A stretch of DNA of 64,000 nt from Pseudodesulfovibrio indicus. Its GTDB lineage: Bacteria > Desulfobacterota > Desulfovibrionia > Desulfovibrionales > Desulfovibrionaceae. The stretch spans positions 682,001-746,000 of the forward strand of contig NZ_CP014206.1 in assembly GCF_001563225.1 (NCBI RefSeq), written 5' to 3'. The notes beneath the pieces were generated by a model, which saw only the letters and a program-made list of their open reading frames with translations, did no database searches and was not told the origin of the DNA. The first letter of the stretch is position 1. Each line of letters starts with the position of its first letter. The position numbers were made by a program, and so were the translations under genes. Of the stretch, positions 45,515 through 53,465 are shown one piece after another.

Positions 45515-45540
45515 GGTATGTCATTTCCTTCGGCTTGAGG

Positions 45541-45651
45541 TTGCGGTGAGGAGGGCCCGGGCTCCCGGCAGACGTCCTTGACCGCCCGTCCGCCTTCCAC
45601 GGACTTCAGAATCCGTACGGTCTGGTGCTCGCTGAATCCCGATTAGCGCAT
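45541..45651 (-). pseudogene. Remnant of an IS3-family OrfA transposase
   Basis: On the minus strand from 45651 the sequence reads M-R-stop-S-G, then FSEHQTVRILKSVEGG, RAVKDVCREPG. This is the start of IS3-family OrfA proteins (SRFSEEQIVRILKE...VKEVCREHG). An in-frame stop at codon 3 and loss of the rest leave about 30 codons. Sequence to the right (45660-45730) may include the old IS end. It falls between the TRAP protein gene and the tRNA junction. Confidence 0.6.
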
Positions 45652-45923
45652 ACGAAACTCCTGGGCGTAGTTTGGGGCAGAAGTCTCTACTTTGCAATGG
45701 ACCTATTTGACGGGCACTTTACAGTTCATAAGGTTTTTGCGGGCGTAATATTAAGACCGACTATTTAGGTGGCTTCAACCTAACAGCCTCTGTTCACGTA
45801 ATCAATCGAGACAGGTACTATTTGTAGAGGAACGCGCAAAACAACCAACTGCAGTATGTGGAGAGCACGGAGAATGCTCTGAGGGTTGGAAATACGGTTG
45901 GAAAATGAGATTAGAAAAAGAAA

Positions 45924-45953
45924 AGGTACTTGCGAATTACTTCGTAAGTGCCT
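45924..45953 (-). terminator. Terminator downstream of the tRNA-Glu fragment
   Basis: On the minus strand AGGCACTTACGAA-GTAA-TTCGCAAGTACCT followed by TTTTCTTTTT, 10 nt after the CCA end of the tRNA fragment. It is the natural position of a tRNA gene terminator. Confidence 0.8.
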
Positions 45954-45963
45954 GTTTTTCTTG

Positions 45964-46009
45964 TGGCGTCCCCAAGGGGGTTTGAACCCCTGTTGCCGGC
46001 GTGAGAGGG
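45964..46009 (-). mobile_element. 3' fragment of tRNA-Glu (CTC): attachment site of the island
   Basis: On the minus strand the segment reads from the anticodon loop CTCTCAC through GCCGGCAACAGGGGTTCAAAC to CCCCCTTGGGGACGCCA. That is the anticodon-loop-to-CCA half of a bacterial tRNA-Glu: T-stem AGGGG/CCCCT, T-loop TTCAAAC, acceptor strand TGGGGAC, discriminator G, CCA. The 5' half is absent, and homology stops at the anticodon loop, a usual crossover point of tyrosine recombinases. So this is the displaced 3' end left by island integration, not a functional gene. Confidence 0.85.
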
Positions 46010-46010
46010 T

Positions 46011-46130
46011 ATACTGAAAACCACGGGAGGCCGCTTACCTACGTGATTTCAGCCAGTTGCAAACGCCGCCAACGCCACGAAAAGCACGTTTGGCACGTAT
46101 GGAGCCACGGACGAGCCACGGGAAATGGGT
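46011..46130. repeat. Direct repeat, left copy, flanking the HNH-like cassette
   Basis: Begins ATACTGAAAACCACGG directly next to the tRNA fragment and ends GAGCCACGGGAAATGGGT. It matches 47022-47121 closely but carries two small internal duplications (a CGCCGCCAA-type 9-mer and a GGACGAGCCAC-type 10-mer). Confidence 0.85.
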
Positions 46131-46226
46131 CTCCCCTGCAACCTCAGCCGTGGCCATCGGCTTTCAAATAATTGTTGACGACATTTATTCTTTATGCTAC
46201 TGTAATATAAAAGAAAAGAGGTTAAC

Positions 46227-46943
46227 ATGGCCACCTGCACCATTTCTCATGACGATTTTGTGTCTTTCTTGGGTCCCAAGGTACGTAATAATATCAAGGA
46301 AACTACCCGGCCATATAAGAAACATGCCGTTTGTGATTGTTGCGGGAAAGGAAGATCGTTGCAATCTGCTCATCTGATGACCAGAAAAAGAAATGATATC
46401 ATAAAAGAATGTTTGGAGCGTTCTGAAAAAGTAGGTTCCGAATATTCTATAGAAATCGAGGAAACGGTTCATCTGATAGAGGTGTCACATTATCCAATAT
46501 CAGAAACATGTGCATTTTTGTGTAAGGAGTGCCATGGGAAGTATGATAATGAATATGAAGAAACCGTTTCCAAGGTCAATCACGCTATTTACAGGAAAAG
46601 CAGAATAAAGCCTTATGTTCAGATAAAGGGAATAAGGTTGCCAACTGCTTTGTGCAATGAAACAAGTAAAGATTATTTGTTTCGTGTCATGGGTGTGTTG
46701 GTTCAAAAACTTTCACCAAAGGATATTGGTCTTTTGCAGGACCATGTCTTTTGTCGAAAAGTATTGGGTTTGGGGCATCCGGTTTTGACGACAGATCCCT
46801 TCAAGGTTTTTGATGCCAACGGACGGCGGCGTTATTATAAGGACGCCTTGGGGAAATACTTTTTGTGCATGGAATGGAAAAAAGAGAACTTTCCCCGGTT
46901 TGCCAGGATGCTGAACGATTACAGCATCAAGTATTCAAATTGA
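46227..46943 (+). CDS. HNH-like zinc-finger protein, possibly an endonuclease
   Basis: 238 residues, AT-rich coding unlike the chromosome to the left. AGAGG precedes the ATG. A CxxC...H...CxxCH arrangement is visible: VCDCCGKGRSLQSAHLMTRKRNDII near residue 35 and CAFLCKECHGKYDNEYEE near residue 92, as in HNH endonucleases with a structural zinc. The C-terminal 120 residues are helical and unfamiliar. It is the only gene between two direct repeats, and so may be the payload of a small mobile unit or a defence nuclease. Family assignment is tentative. Confidence 0.65.
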   Translation: MATCTISHDDFVSFLGPKVRNNIKETTRPYKKHAVCDCCGKGRSLQSAHLMTRKRNDIIKECLERSEKVGSEYSIEIEETVHLIEVSHYPISETCAFLCKECHGKYDNEYEETVSKVNHAIYRKSRIKPYVQIKGIRLPTALCNETSKDYLFRVMGVLVQKLSPKDIGLLQDHVFCRKVLGLGHPVLTTDPFKVFDANGRRRYYKDALGKYFLCMEWKKENFPRFARMLNDYSIKYSN

Positions 46944-47021
46944 TTTTGCCTGGGCCGAGACGGGGACAACTTGTTCGTGTGTGAGGCATTTGAACTCCCA
47001 AGGAATGGCGGTTCAGGGGGG

Positions 47022-47121
47022 ATACTGAAAACCACGGAAGGCCGCTTGCCTACGTGGTTTCAGTCAGTTGCAAACGCCACGAAAAGCACGTTTGGCACAT
47101 ATGGAGCCACGGGAAATGGGT
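47022..47121. repeat. Direct repeat, right copy, flanking the HNH-like cassette
   Basis: ATACTGAAAACCACGGAAGG ... GAGCCACGGGAAATGGGT, about 85-90% identical to 46011-46130 outside the small duplications. The preceding bases (TTTGAACTCCC ... GGCGG) are a degenerate echo of the tRNA fragment found before the left copy. Confidence 0.85.
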
Positions 47122-47168
47122 GGCTTCGCGTTTGATATTTGACCATTTTGGGTCACACCTCTGATCCG

Positions 47169-49286
47169 TTATTTCCCCTTGAGCCCAGATGCGGTGAGAT
47201 CGGCCATAAGCACCTCGGCATCACTCCCAATTGGGATTTCAACTCGCATCCCTTCATCGGTTTTCCAAGGGATCATTCCGAGTTGCCACATCAATCTCTC
47301 AATATGCACATTAAAAGCCGCGAATTCATTAAATGACTCCCAGCGCCCCAGCCTGAGCCTGAATTTTTCAAGATCCTCTTTATAGATCGGCAGCCATAAC
47401 TTCAGCCCCGTCTTGACCAAGGCATCCTCGAGCTCGCTTCTAGGAGGCACAGCCTCGACCCCAAGGCCTCCAGTGTGTCCGAGTAGCCCCGCAGCAAAAA
47501 ATAGAACATGCCGAATCTTCGATAGGGTAATCTCCAATAAAATATCCAGATCGCCATCGTAGCGATAGGCGTGACGAGCCGACAGCACCGTTTCACGCAT
47601 CCCGATTAAGGCTTCAGTGAGGAGTTGACGATGATCGTCAGTTTTTTCATTGGAATTACCGAGCGTCGCACACATATAGGTCGAAATATATTCTTCGGCA
47701 ACGCCATCGACAGTGGTGTAAAATGTATTGTTTTCATGGTCTGGAATTGGCTGGAGCAGAAGGCCTTGCAAAGCAACATCGATCATTTCCGTCAAAGCGA
47801 CATTGACTAGTAGTTTTGACATCAAGCCAATCGCCCACAGAACTTGCTGTTCATTTTTGGAAATAATAGCATTGCCAATGGAGGAATCCGTCACTATTCG
47901 GCCCATGACCACTTCATCTCGAACCACCAAGACATTCTGCCCAAATCCGATCCCAACATCCCTATCAATCGTTGTTGGCTGTTTCAGCCCAGGCTTTCCA
48001 CGATCGATTTTTTGCAACGCTTCGGGATAGTCTGCGGCAAAGGTAATGCCGTCCAACCGGTTAAGAGGTAGAAAGCGCCCAAGCTCTTTGACGAGTTGTT
48101 CCGTCTCCCTTGCGATCATTTTGGCGGTAGTCTCATCGGCACAGCCAATAAATGATACCTGGTAACTCCTTGAAGGCGTTGTCGCCGGCTGAATGTCACT
48201 TCCTGGCGCCACCCTTGCCCCGTCTTCTTCTGAATCGGCAGCAAGGGGAGAGGTAGTGTGTCTCTCCAATCCAGATTTTACCGCCTCATCCACAATACAT
48301 GTAGATCGTTCACCAATTAAGGGCCAAAGAGCTTCAATCCTATCGCTTTTTGTTGATGAAAGAAAAAAGCTATGGCTTGCGCGAGCCGCTTCTTTATTGA
48401 AATCAAACGTTGATGGCAGGCCCCCTTCCTCGCTGGTCCCGAGCAACAACACGTCTTTATCAAGCGGCATCATGACAGCAAGGCAATCGTCAAATTTGGC
48501 CAGCATGAAGGATGTCACAGTTCCAGTATGATCCAGAGCCAAGGCGACGCAATCCGGCAGTATGGTGCCCTCTGGCGGTCCTGCGACAATTTTCCAGCTC
48601 AATGATTCTAAAAATGCACGCCGTTTGTTTGGCCCATCCAGGTTGGCCAACGCTTTATTGTGACCACTTCTTGCCGCTTCTCCGGCGTTATCGAGAAGTT
48701 GAGAAATGGCACCTTTCATTGAAGGCAAATTGTTGTTGAAATTTGTCTCGAATTGTTCCTTGGCGAGATAAAATGCGATTCGTTCGACAACGAAATTCGG
48801 CAATGGCAACGAAGCAAACATTTCGTTTTCACGTAACAAATTCATTACATTAGTGCGAAACGCGTCATTGGGTTCACGCTGGTCGATGCCAGCCAGACGT
48901 TTTACCTGTTCGCCATCTGAGAACAACCGTTCGGCTCCGGTCACAACCTCCCGCATTCCCCATTCAAAAACATCTCTTATGTGCGCTGTACGAGGGGAAA
49001 AATGGGCTAAAACCCCAGCTGCGACTTCTGGATCAACCTCTGTTCCAACAGGCTTCTCCCTAAGCTCCCGAACAATTCTCGCCATCTCATTTTCTTGATT
49101 GGTTATTTCATCGTCAACAGTTCGGGAATAAAATGAATCATCGGAGGCCGTACTTTTGATTGGACCGGGTTTGGTTGGCAACCACTTCGCTGTAGTTATT
49201 TTCCATATTTTGGTCTCATCGCTGCCAGCGACTGCGAATCCCTTTTGGAAGAATTGGGGAATATAGTGTTGATTGCTTCCAGCCAT
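47169..49286 (-). CDS. Large DUF4238-domain protein
   Basis: 705 residues from the ATG at 49286. The N-terminus SNQHYIPQFFQKGFAV is the DUF4238 signature (H-Y-x-P-Q-F), followed by about 280 residues of the domain (TAHIRDVFEWGMREVV ... VALALDHTGTVTSFMLA). The remaining ~350 residues, beyond an acidic linker near residue 335, are a second unrecognised region (GFGQNVLVVRDEVVMGRIVTDSSIGNAIISKNEQQVLWAIGLMS). DUF4238 proteins are common in defence islands, but no biochemistry is known to me. GC is about 50%, lower than the chromosome. A GTG at 49346 could extend it by 20 residues. Confidence 0.75.
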   Translation of the reverse strand: MAGSNQHYIPQFFQKGFAVAGSDETKIWKITTAKWLPTKPGPIKSTASDDSFYSRTVDDEITNQENEMARIVRELREKPVGTEVDPEVAAGVLAHFSPRTAHIRDVFEWGMREVVTGAERLFSDGEQVKRLAGIDQREPNDAFRTNVMNLLRENEMFASLPLPNFVVERIAFYLAKEQFETNFNNNLPSMKGAISQLLDNAGEAARSGHNKALANLDGPNKRRAFLESLSWKIVAGPPEGTILPDCVALALDHTGTVTSFMLAKFDDCLAVMMPLDKDVLLLGTSEEGGLPSTFDFNKEAARASHSFFLSSTKSDRIEALWPLIGERSTCIVDEAVKSGLERHTTSPLAADSEEDGARVAPGSDIQPATTPSRSYQVSFIGCADETTAKMIARETEQLVKELGRFLPLNRLDGITFAADYPEALQKIDRGKPGLKQPTTIDRDVGIGFGQNVLVVRDEVVMGRIVTDSSIGNAIISKNEQQVLWAIGLMSKLLVNVALTEMIDVALQGLLLQPIPDHENNTFYTTVDGVAEEYISTYMCATLGNSNEKTDDHRQLLTEALIGMRETVLSARHAYRYDGDLDILLEITLSKIRHVLFFAAGLLGHTGGLGVEAVPPRSELEDALVKTGLKLWLPIYKEDLEKFRLRLGRWESFNEFAAFNVHIERLMWQLGMIPWKTDEGMRVEIPIGSDAEVLMADLTASGLKGK

Positions 49287-49382
49287 GCGATTTGTATACT
49301 TGAAGTAAGCTACATTGTGTAGACGAAGAAAGGCGTTGAGAATCACCTCAATGCATTCATAAAAGTCCTAAGCTAACAGGGT

Positions 49383-50633
49383 CTATTCCTTCCCTGCAAT
49401 GGCGAACCGGTACGCCTCCTCGATCAGCCGGATTTTCACCTCCGGCACACCCGCCATCTCATTCTCCCCCCGCCAGTTTTCGCGCACCAATGCGGTCATG
49501 CCCTGGGCGATTTCCCGGGCCTTGGGCAAATCGAGATCGAAATCAGCACACCGTGACAACGCGTTGTCGAGCGTGGCGACCCGGCCCTGCTGGCCGATGC
49601 CCAGGGTCAAGCGGCTGGCGTCGTCGCCGTCGCGCTGGGGTTGCGGCACGATGTCGTAGGCAGGTGAGAGCCGCCATTTGCCGCTTGAGGTGTCGTAGAG
49701 GAAGCCGTGGTTCTTGAGGTGGTCGTCCCAGTTGTTGCACAGGATGTTGAAGACCATGCGGCGGAACAGCTCCTCAAGGTCGGCCTTGAGGTGGTCCGCC
49801 ACCCCGAATCGGCGGATGGCCAGGGCGATGTCACCGTAGGTTCCGTCCGTCATGTCGTCGGACCCGGTGAGCGTCATGGCTGACAGGAAGTGGTGGCGCA
49901 TGGGCGGGTTCCCGCCCCGGTCGAACCGGGCGGCCAGGAAGACGTCCCGTCCGCCCACGTCCACCACCCGGCATTCGGGAACCCGGATGCCGCATTGCGC
50001 GGCCAGCCGCATGGCCGCTAACTCGATGCGGCAGGTCGGCCACTGTTCCAGCTCCCGCGAAAACTTGGCGATCCAGAGCCGACCCTCGTACTCCACGGCC
50101 GCCTTAGGCTGTGCGCCGCCCACGGACGAGCCGCGGATCAGGAAGCGGCGCTGGTCGGAGGGCAGGGCCTCGTGGTTGAGGACCGCATCCACGTCCCGGA
50201 GCATGGAGGCCAGGTTAAGGCGGTCGCCGGGGATTTCCTCGGGTCGCCAGACAGGCGTCGCCGGGCGCGGGCCATTCAAATCCGGGCCGAAGGCGAGCGC
50301 GCCGATGCGGTCTTCCTGGTTCAGGACGGTCAGGTAGTCGAATTCCGAGGGGACGACCCCGTCCCGTTCTGCAGCCCGATCCAGTAGGTGGCGGCCCCAT
50401 CCGTCCGGGCTGGCGTCCTGGAAGGCCCGGAACACGCCTCCGGCATGATATTCGGCCTGCCCCAGCGGCAACTGGAGCGGATCAACGGGTGCGGCGTCCC
50501 TTCGTTCCAGGTAGCGGCGGCCATAAGCGAAGGCGGAGACCACCTCCCGACCGTCCTGGTGCATGGTCAGCAGTCCCGCCGGGACGAATTCGCCGCCAAG
50601 ATGGATATAGACGTAGGTTTTGTCCGTGGGCAT
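49383..50633 (-). CDS. hipA: HipA-family serine/threonine kinase toxin
   Basis: 416 residues. HipA N-terminal subdomain (FVPAGLLTMHQDGREVVSAFAYGRRYL), ATP-binding loop RGSSVGGAQPKAAV, catalytic CNNWDDHLKNHGFLYD and metal-binding SPAYDIVP. E. coli HipA phosphorylates glutamyl-tRNA synthetase and triggers persistence; targets of other family members vary. The upstream gene is a HipB-like Xre antitoxin, ending 8 nt before this start, so it is a complete toxin-antitoxin operon. High GC compared with other island genes. Part of the island next to the type I RM locus. Confidence 0.9.
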   Translation of the reverse strand: MPTDKTYVYIHLGGEFVPAGLLTMHQDGREVVSAFAYGRRYLERRDAAPVDPLQLPLGQAEYHAGGVFRAFQDASPDGWGRHLLDRAAERDGVVPSEFDYLTVLNQEDRIGALAFGPDLNGPRPATPVWRPEEIPGDRLNLASMLRDVDAVLNHEALPSDQRRFLIRGSSVGGAQPKAAVEYEGRLWIAKFSRELEQWPTCRIELAAMRLAAQCGIRVPECRVVDVGGRDVFLAARFDRGGNPPMRHHFLSAMTLTGSDDMTDGTYGDIALAIRRFGVADHLKADLEELFRRMVFNILCNNWDDHLKNHGFLYDTSSGKWRLSPAYDIVPQPQRDGDDASRLTLGIGQQGRVATLDNALSRCADFDLDLPKAREIAQGMTALVRENWRGENEMAGVPEVKIRLIEEAYRFAIAGKE

Positions 50634-50641
50634 GCGGCCTC

Positions 50642-50983
50642 CTAAAAATCAAGGTCGTCACGCTTCTTGGCGCGGACCCGTTTCGGACTCTTCAACTGCT
50701 GGAGTGACTTCCCGACTTCGTCCATGTCCGGGTCGGCCACTTGGCCAAGTCCTGCGGCCAACCCCAGCACGTCCAGGACCTGCACCAGAATGCCGATGCC
50801 CACCGACGGCTCGCCGCGTTCCAGCCGCCCAAGAGCGGCGTGACTGGTCGATGCCCGCGTAGCCAGTTCGACTTGCGTCATCCCCCGGCGTACACGCGCT
50901 TCCTTGATGTTCGCCCCCAACCGTTTCAACATCTCTGCAGCATCGGGAGACAACGCTTTGCTTGCGAGTGATGTGTTTCCCAT
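50642..50983 (-). CDS. hipB: HipB-like Xre antitoxin
   Basis: 113 residues from the ATG at 50983 (a GTG at 50989 is possible). A central Xre/Cro HTH is clear: LGANIKEARVRRGMTQVELATRASTSHAALGRLERGEPSVGIGILVQVLDVLGLAAGL. The tail (SPKRVRAKKRDDLDF) is basic then acidic. It should neutralise HipA and repress the operon through the inverted repeat upstream. Operon order B-A is the usual one. Confidence 0.88.
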   Translation of the reverse strand: MGNTSLASKALSPDAAEMLKRLGANIKEARVRRGMTQVELATRASTSHAALGRLERGEPSVGIGILVQVLDVLGLAAGLGQVADPDMDEVGKSLQQLKSPKRVRAKKRDDLDF

Positions 50984-51006
50984 ATGCACCTCGCTTGATA
51001 ACGTAC

Positions 51007-51035
51007 ATATTAGCTTAAATCGTTTTGACTAATAT
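51007..51035. promoter_or_regulatory. Candidate HipB operator
   Basis: Inverted repeat ATATTAG-N15-CTAATAT in a very AT-rich 50-bp stretch, 24 bp upstream of hipB. It overlaps the probable hipBA promoter. Confidence 0.5.
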
Positions 51036-51328
51036 ATATGTTAGTTTTTGCGAGTGTGCAAGTTGAAAATGGAAAGAGCGTTGTCCAAGTGAAAAGGTCT
51101 TTCACGAGGGGGGGCGGCAAGAGGTTAGAAATATCTCTGGGGTGGAAAACAAGTCCAGAGATGATGAGAGCCCCAGTGTTGTTGCGCGGCGAAACGACCA
51201 ATGGGTTAACGCCTCAAACTGGGGTATGGGAGCCTCGCTCGGTTTTCCGAAGCACCCCCGAAATATTTTTTGCATCAAAACACAAACTGCACTTGACGAG
51301 CCGATCCCGCTTGCTTATATCGAAACAC

Positions 51329-51949
51329 ATGATTCGAGAAAAAACAAACAACTTGGTGCACTCAAAATGTCAATCGGCACCCTTGAAGCGCGTAGCGAAA
51401 TTGTTTGCCGGGCATCCATTTCGGGGCAGGATTGAGCACGATCCGGTAGGTACAATATCCGTGGTCCAGCTTAAGAATGTGGACCCTGTCCTGGGTGTGA
51501 ACGAGAAACGGTTGCCCAAGGTCGTGCCGACTGGTCGCCGCCGCCCGACCTTTCTGGAGGAAGGGGATATCCTTTTCGTGAATCGGGGGATGCGGTTTTT
51601 CGGAGCGCTGGTCGACAAGCCGCTCGAGAAAGCCGTGGCCGCACCGCATTTTTTCATTATCAAGGCCAACCCCGCGTTGGTGCGCCCGGATTATCTGGCC
51701 TGGTTCCTGAACGGCAAGGAGGCCCAGCGATATTATGGGCAATGCGCGGCGGGGACGGCCTTGCCGCATATCACCCGAAGGACGTTGGAGGCGCTTCCGG
51801 TTCCGGTGCCGTCTCTCGAAAGGCAAGCACTGATAGCCAAGGTCTACCAATGTGCTTTGCGAGAAAAAATTCTGACGGAACGGGTCATGGAGCAGCGGGA
51901 ACTGCTGTTGTCCGAGATACTGGATGCCGCATCACAAGAGAAAAATTAA
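51329..51949 (+). CDS. hsdS: Half-size type I restriction specificity protein (HsdS-like)
   Basis: 206 residues from the ATG at 51329. It is one target-recognition domain (APLKRVAKLFAGHPFRGRIEHDPVGTISVVQLKNVDP, FLEEGDILFVNRGMRFFGALVDKPL) followed by one conserved helix (LEALPVPVPSLERQALIAKVYQCALREKILTERVMEQRELLLSEIL). A full HsdS has two such units, so this half-protein would have to dimerise, or be a spare recognition module. The same frame stays open back to 51038, but that stretch lacks homology and a ribosome site. It ends 10 nt before hsdM. Confidence 0.78.
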   Translation: MIREKTNNLVHSKCQSAPLKRVAKLFAGHPFRGRIEHDPVGTISVVQLKNVDPVLGVNEKRLPKVVPTGRRRPTFLEEGDILFVNRGMRFFGALVDKPLEKAVAAPHFFIIKANPALVRPDYLAWFLNGKEAQRYYGQCAAGTALPHITRRTLEALPVPVPSLERQALIAKVYQCALREKILTERVMEQRELLLSEILDAASQEKN

Positions 51950-51959
51950 CGGAGAAAAT

Positions 51960-53465
51960 ATGACCGCCAACAAAGTGAACCAGAAAGAGATCAACGATAT
52001 CCTTTTCAAGGCGTGCGACACCTTCCGGGGAATCCTCAACGCAAGCCAGTACAAGGATTATATCCTGGCGATGCTTTTCGTGAAGTATCTCTCGGACGTC
52101 TACCGCGAGCGGTATGACGAGCTGAGCCAGCAGTTCAAGGGTGACAAGGAACGCATCGGACGCCGTCTGGCCAGGGAGCGTTTCGTCATGCCGGAAGGGT
52201 GCACTTTCTATGACCTTTTCGATCAGCGCAACGCTACCAATGTGGGCGAGGTCATCAACACCACCTTCGAGAAGATCGAAGATGCGAACCGTGCCAAGTT
52301 GCAGGGCGTCTTCCGTAATATCGACTACAATTCCGAGGCGAATCTCGGCAAGACCAAGGACCGCAACCGCCGTCTGAAGAAGTTCCTGGAGGACCTCAAC
52401 GACCCTCGCCTGGACCTGCGGCCGTCGCGGGTGGGCAATCTGGATGTTATTGGCAACGCCTACGAATACCTCATCGCCAACTTCGCCGCCGGCGCGGGCA
52501 AGAAAGCCGGGGAATTCTACACCCCACCGGAGGTTTCGGAGCTGATCGCGGAACTGGTCGATCCCCGGCCGGGCGAGCGCATCTGCGATCCCGCCTGCGG
52601 TTCCGGCTCGCTGCTCATCAAGTGCGGCAATCGGGTCCGCCGGACGTCCGAGGATTTTTCCCTGTATGGTCAGGAAATCAACGGCGAGACCTGGGCGCTC
52701 GCCAAGATGAACATGTTTCTGCACGGCATGGACCGGGCCAGGGTCGAATGGGGCGACACCTTGCGTGAACCCAAGCTGATCGAGGACGACACCACCATGA
52801 AGTTCGAGGTGGTGGTGGCCAATCCGCCCTTCTCGCTGGACAAGTGGGGCTACAAGTCGGCCCAGAGCGATCCGCATAATCGGTTCCACCGCGGCCTGCC
52901 GCCCAAGTCCAAGGCGGATTATGCCTTCATCTCGCACATGATCGAGACCACCACCCTGGAATCCGGGCGGGTCGGCGTGGTCGTGCCGCACGGTGTTCTT
53001 TTCCGGGGCGGCGCGGAAGGCAAGATCCGGCAGCAGCTCATCGAGGAGAATCTTCTGGATGCCGTCATCGGCCTGCCCGCCAACCTGTTCTTCGGTACGG
53101 GCATCCCGGCGGCCATCCTGGTGTTCAAGCGCAACCGGCCCGACAAGGATGTCCTGTTCATCGACGCCAGTCGGGAATACGCCGACGCCAAGAACCAGAA
53201 CAAGCTGCGCCCCGAGGATGTCCGGAAGATCGTGGACACGTACAAGGCCCGCGAGTTCGTGGACAAGTATGCCTATGCGGCCGGGTTGGATGAACTCAAG
53301 GAGAACGATTTCAACCTGAACATCCCCCGCTATGTGGACACCTTCGAGGAAGAGGAAGAAGTGGACATCGCCAAGGTGCAGGGCGAGATCGAAGGACTGG
53401 AAAAGGAGCTGGCCGAAGTCCGCAAGGAAATGGCCGGATACCTGAAAGAATTGGGGGTGCTGTAA
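51960..53465 (+). CDS. hsdM: Type I restriction-modification methyltransferase subunit HsdM
   Basis: 501 residues from the ATG at 51960 (GGAGAAAAT upstream). N-terminal HsdM helical domain (VNQKEINDILFKACDTFRG, SQYKDYILAMLFVKYLSDVY), then the N6-adenine methyltransferase core: GEFYTPPEVSELIAELVDP, DPACGSGSLLIK (SAM motif I), VVANPPFSL (NPPF motif IV) and GVVVPHGVLFRGGAEGKIRQ. A glutamate-rich coiled coil ends the protein. It forms M2S with HsdS and methylates the target site. It overlaps the dinD start by 1 nt. Confidence 0.96.
   Translation: MTANKVNQKEINDILFKACDTFRGILNASQYKDYILAMLFVKYLSDVYRERYDELSQQFKGDKERIGRRLARERFVMPEGCTFYDLFDQRNATNVGEVINTTFEKIEDANRAKLQGVFRNIDYNSEANLGKTKDRNRRLKKFLEDLNDPRLDLRPSRVGNLDVIGNAYEYLIANFAAGAGKKAGEFYTPPEVSELIAELVDPRPGERICDPACGSGSLLIKCGNRVRRTSEDFSLYGQEINGETWALAKMNMFLHGMDRARVEWGDTLREPKLIEDDTTMKFEVVVANPPFSLDKWGYKSAQSDPHNRFHRGLPPKSKADYAFISHMIETTTLESGRVGVVVPHGVLFRGGAEGKIRQQLIEENLLDAVIGLPANLFFGTGIPAAILVFKRNRPDKDVLFIDASREYADAKNQNKLRPEDVRKIVDTYKAREFVDKYAYAAGLDELKENDFNLNIPRYVDTFEEEEEVDIAKVQGEIEGLEKELAEVRKEMAGYLKELGVL

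Noticed and set aside
45964-46009. A complete tRNA-Glu gene
   Set aside because: Only the anticodon-loop-to-CCA half exists; D-arm and 5' acceptor strand are replaced by unrelated sequence.
51038-51328. Using the earlier ATG at 51038 as start of the half-HsdS
   Set aside because: The added 97 residues have no HsdS homology that I can see, are low-complexity, and lack a ribosome site.
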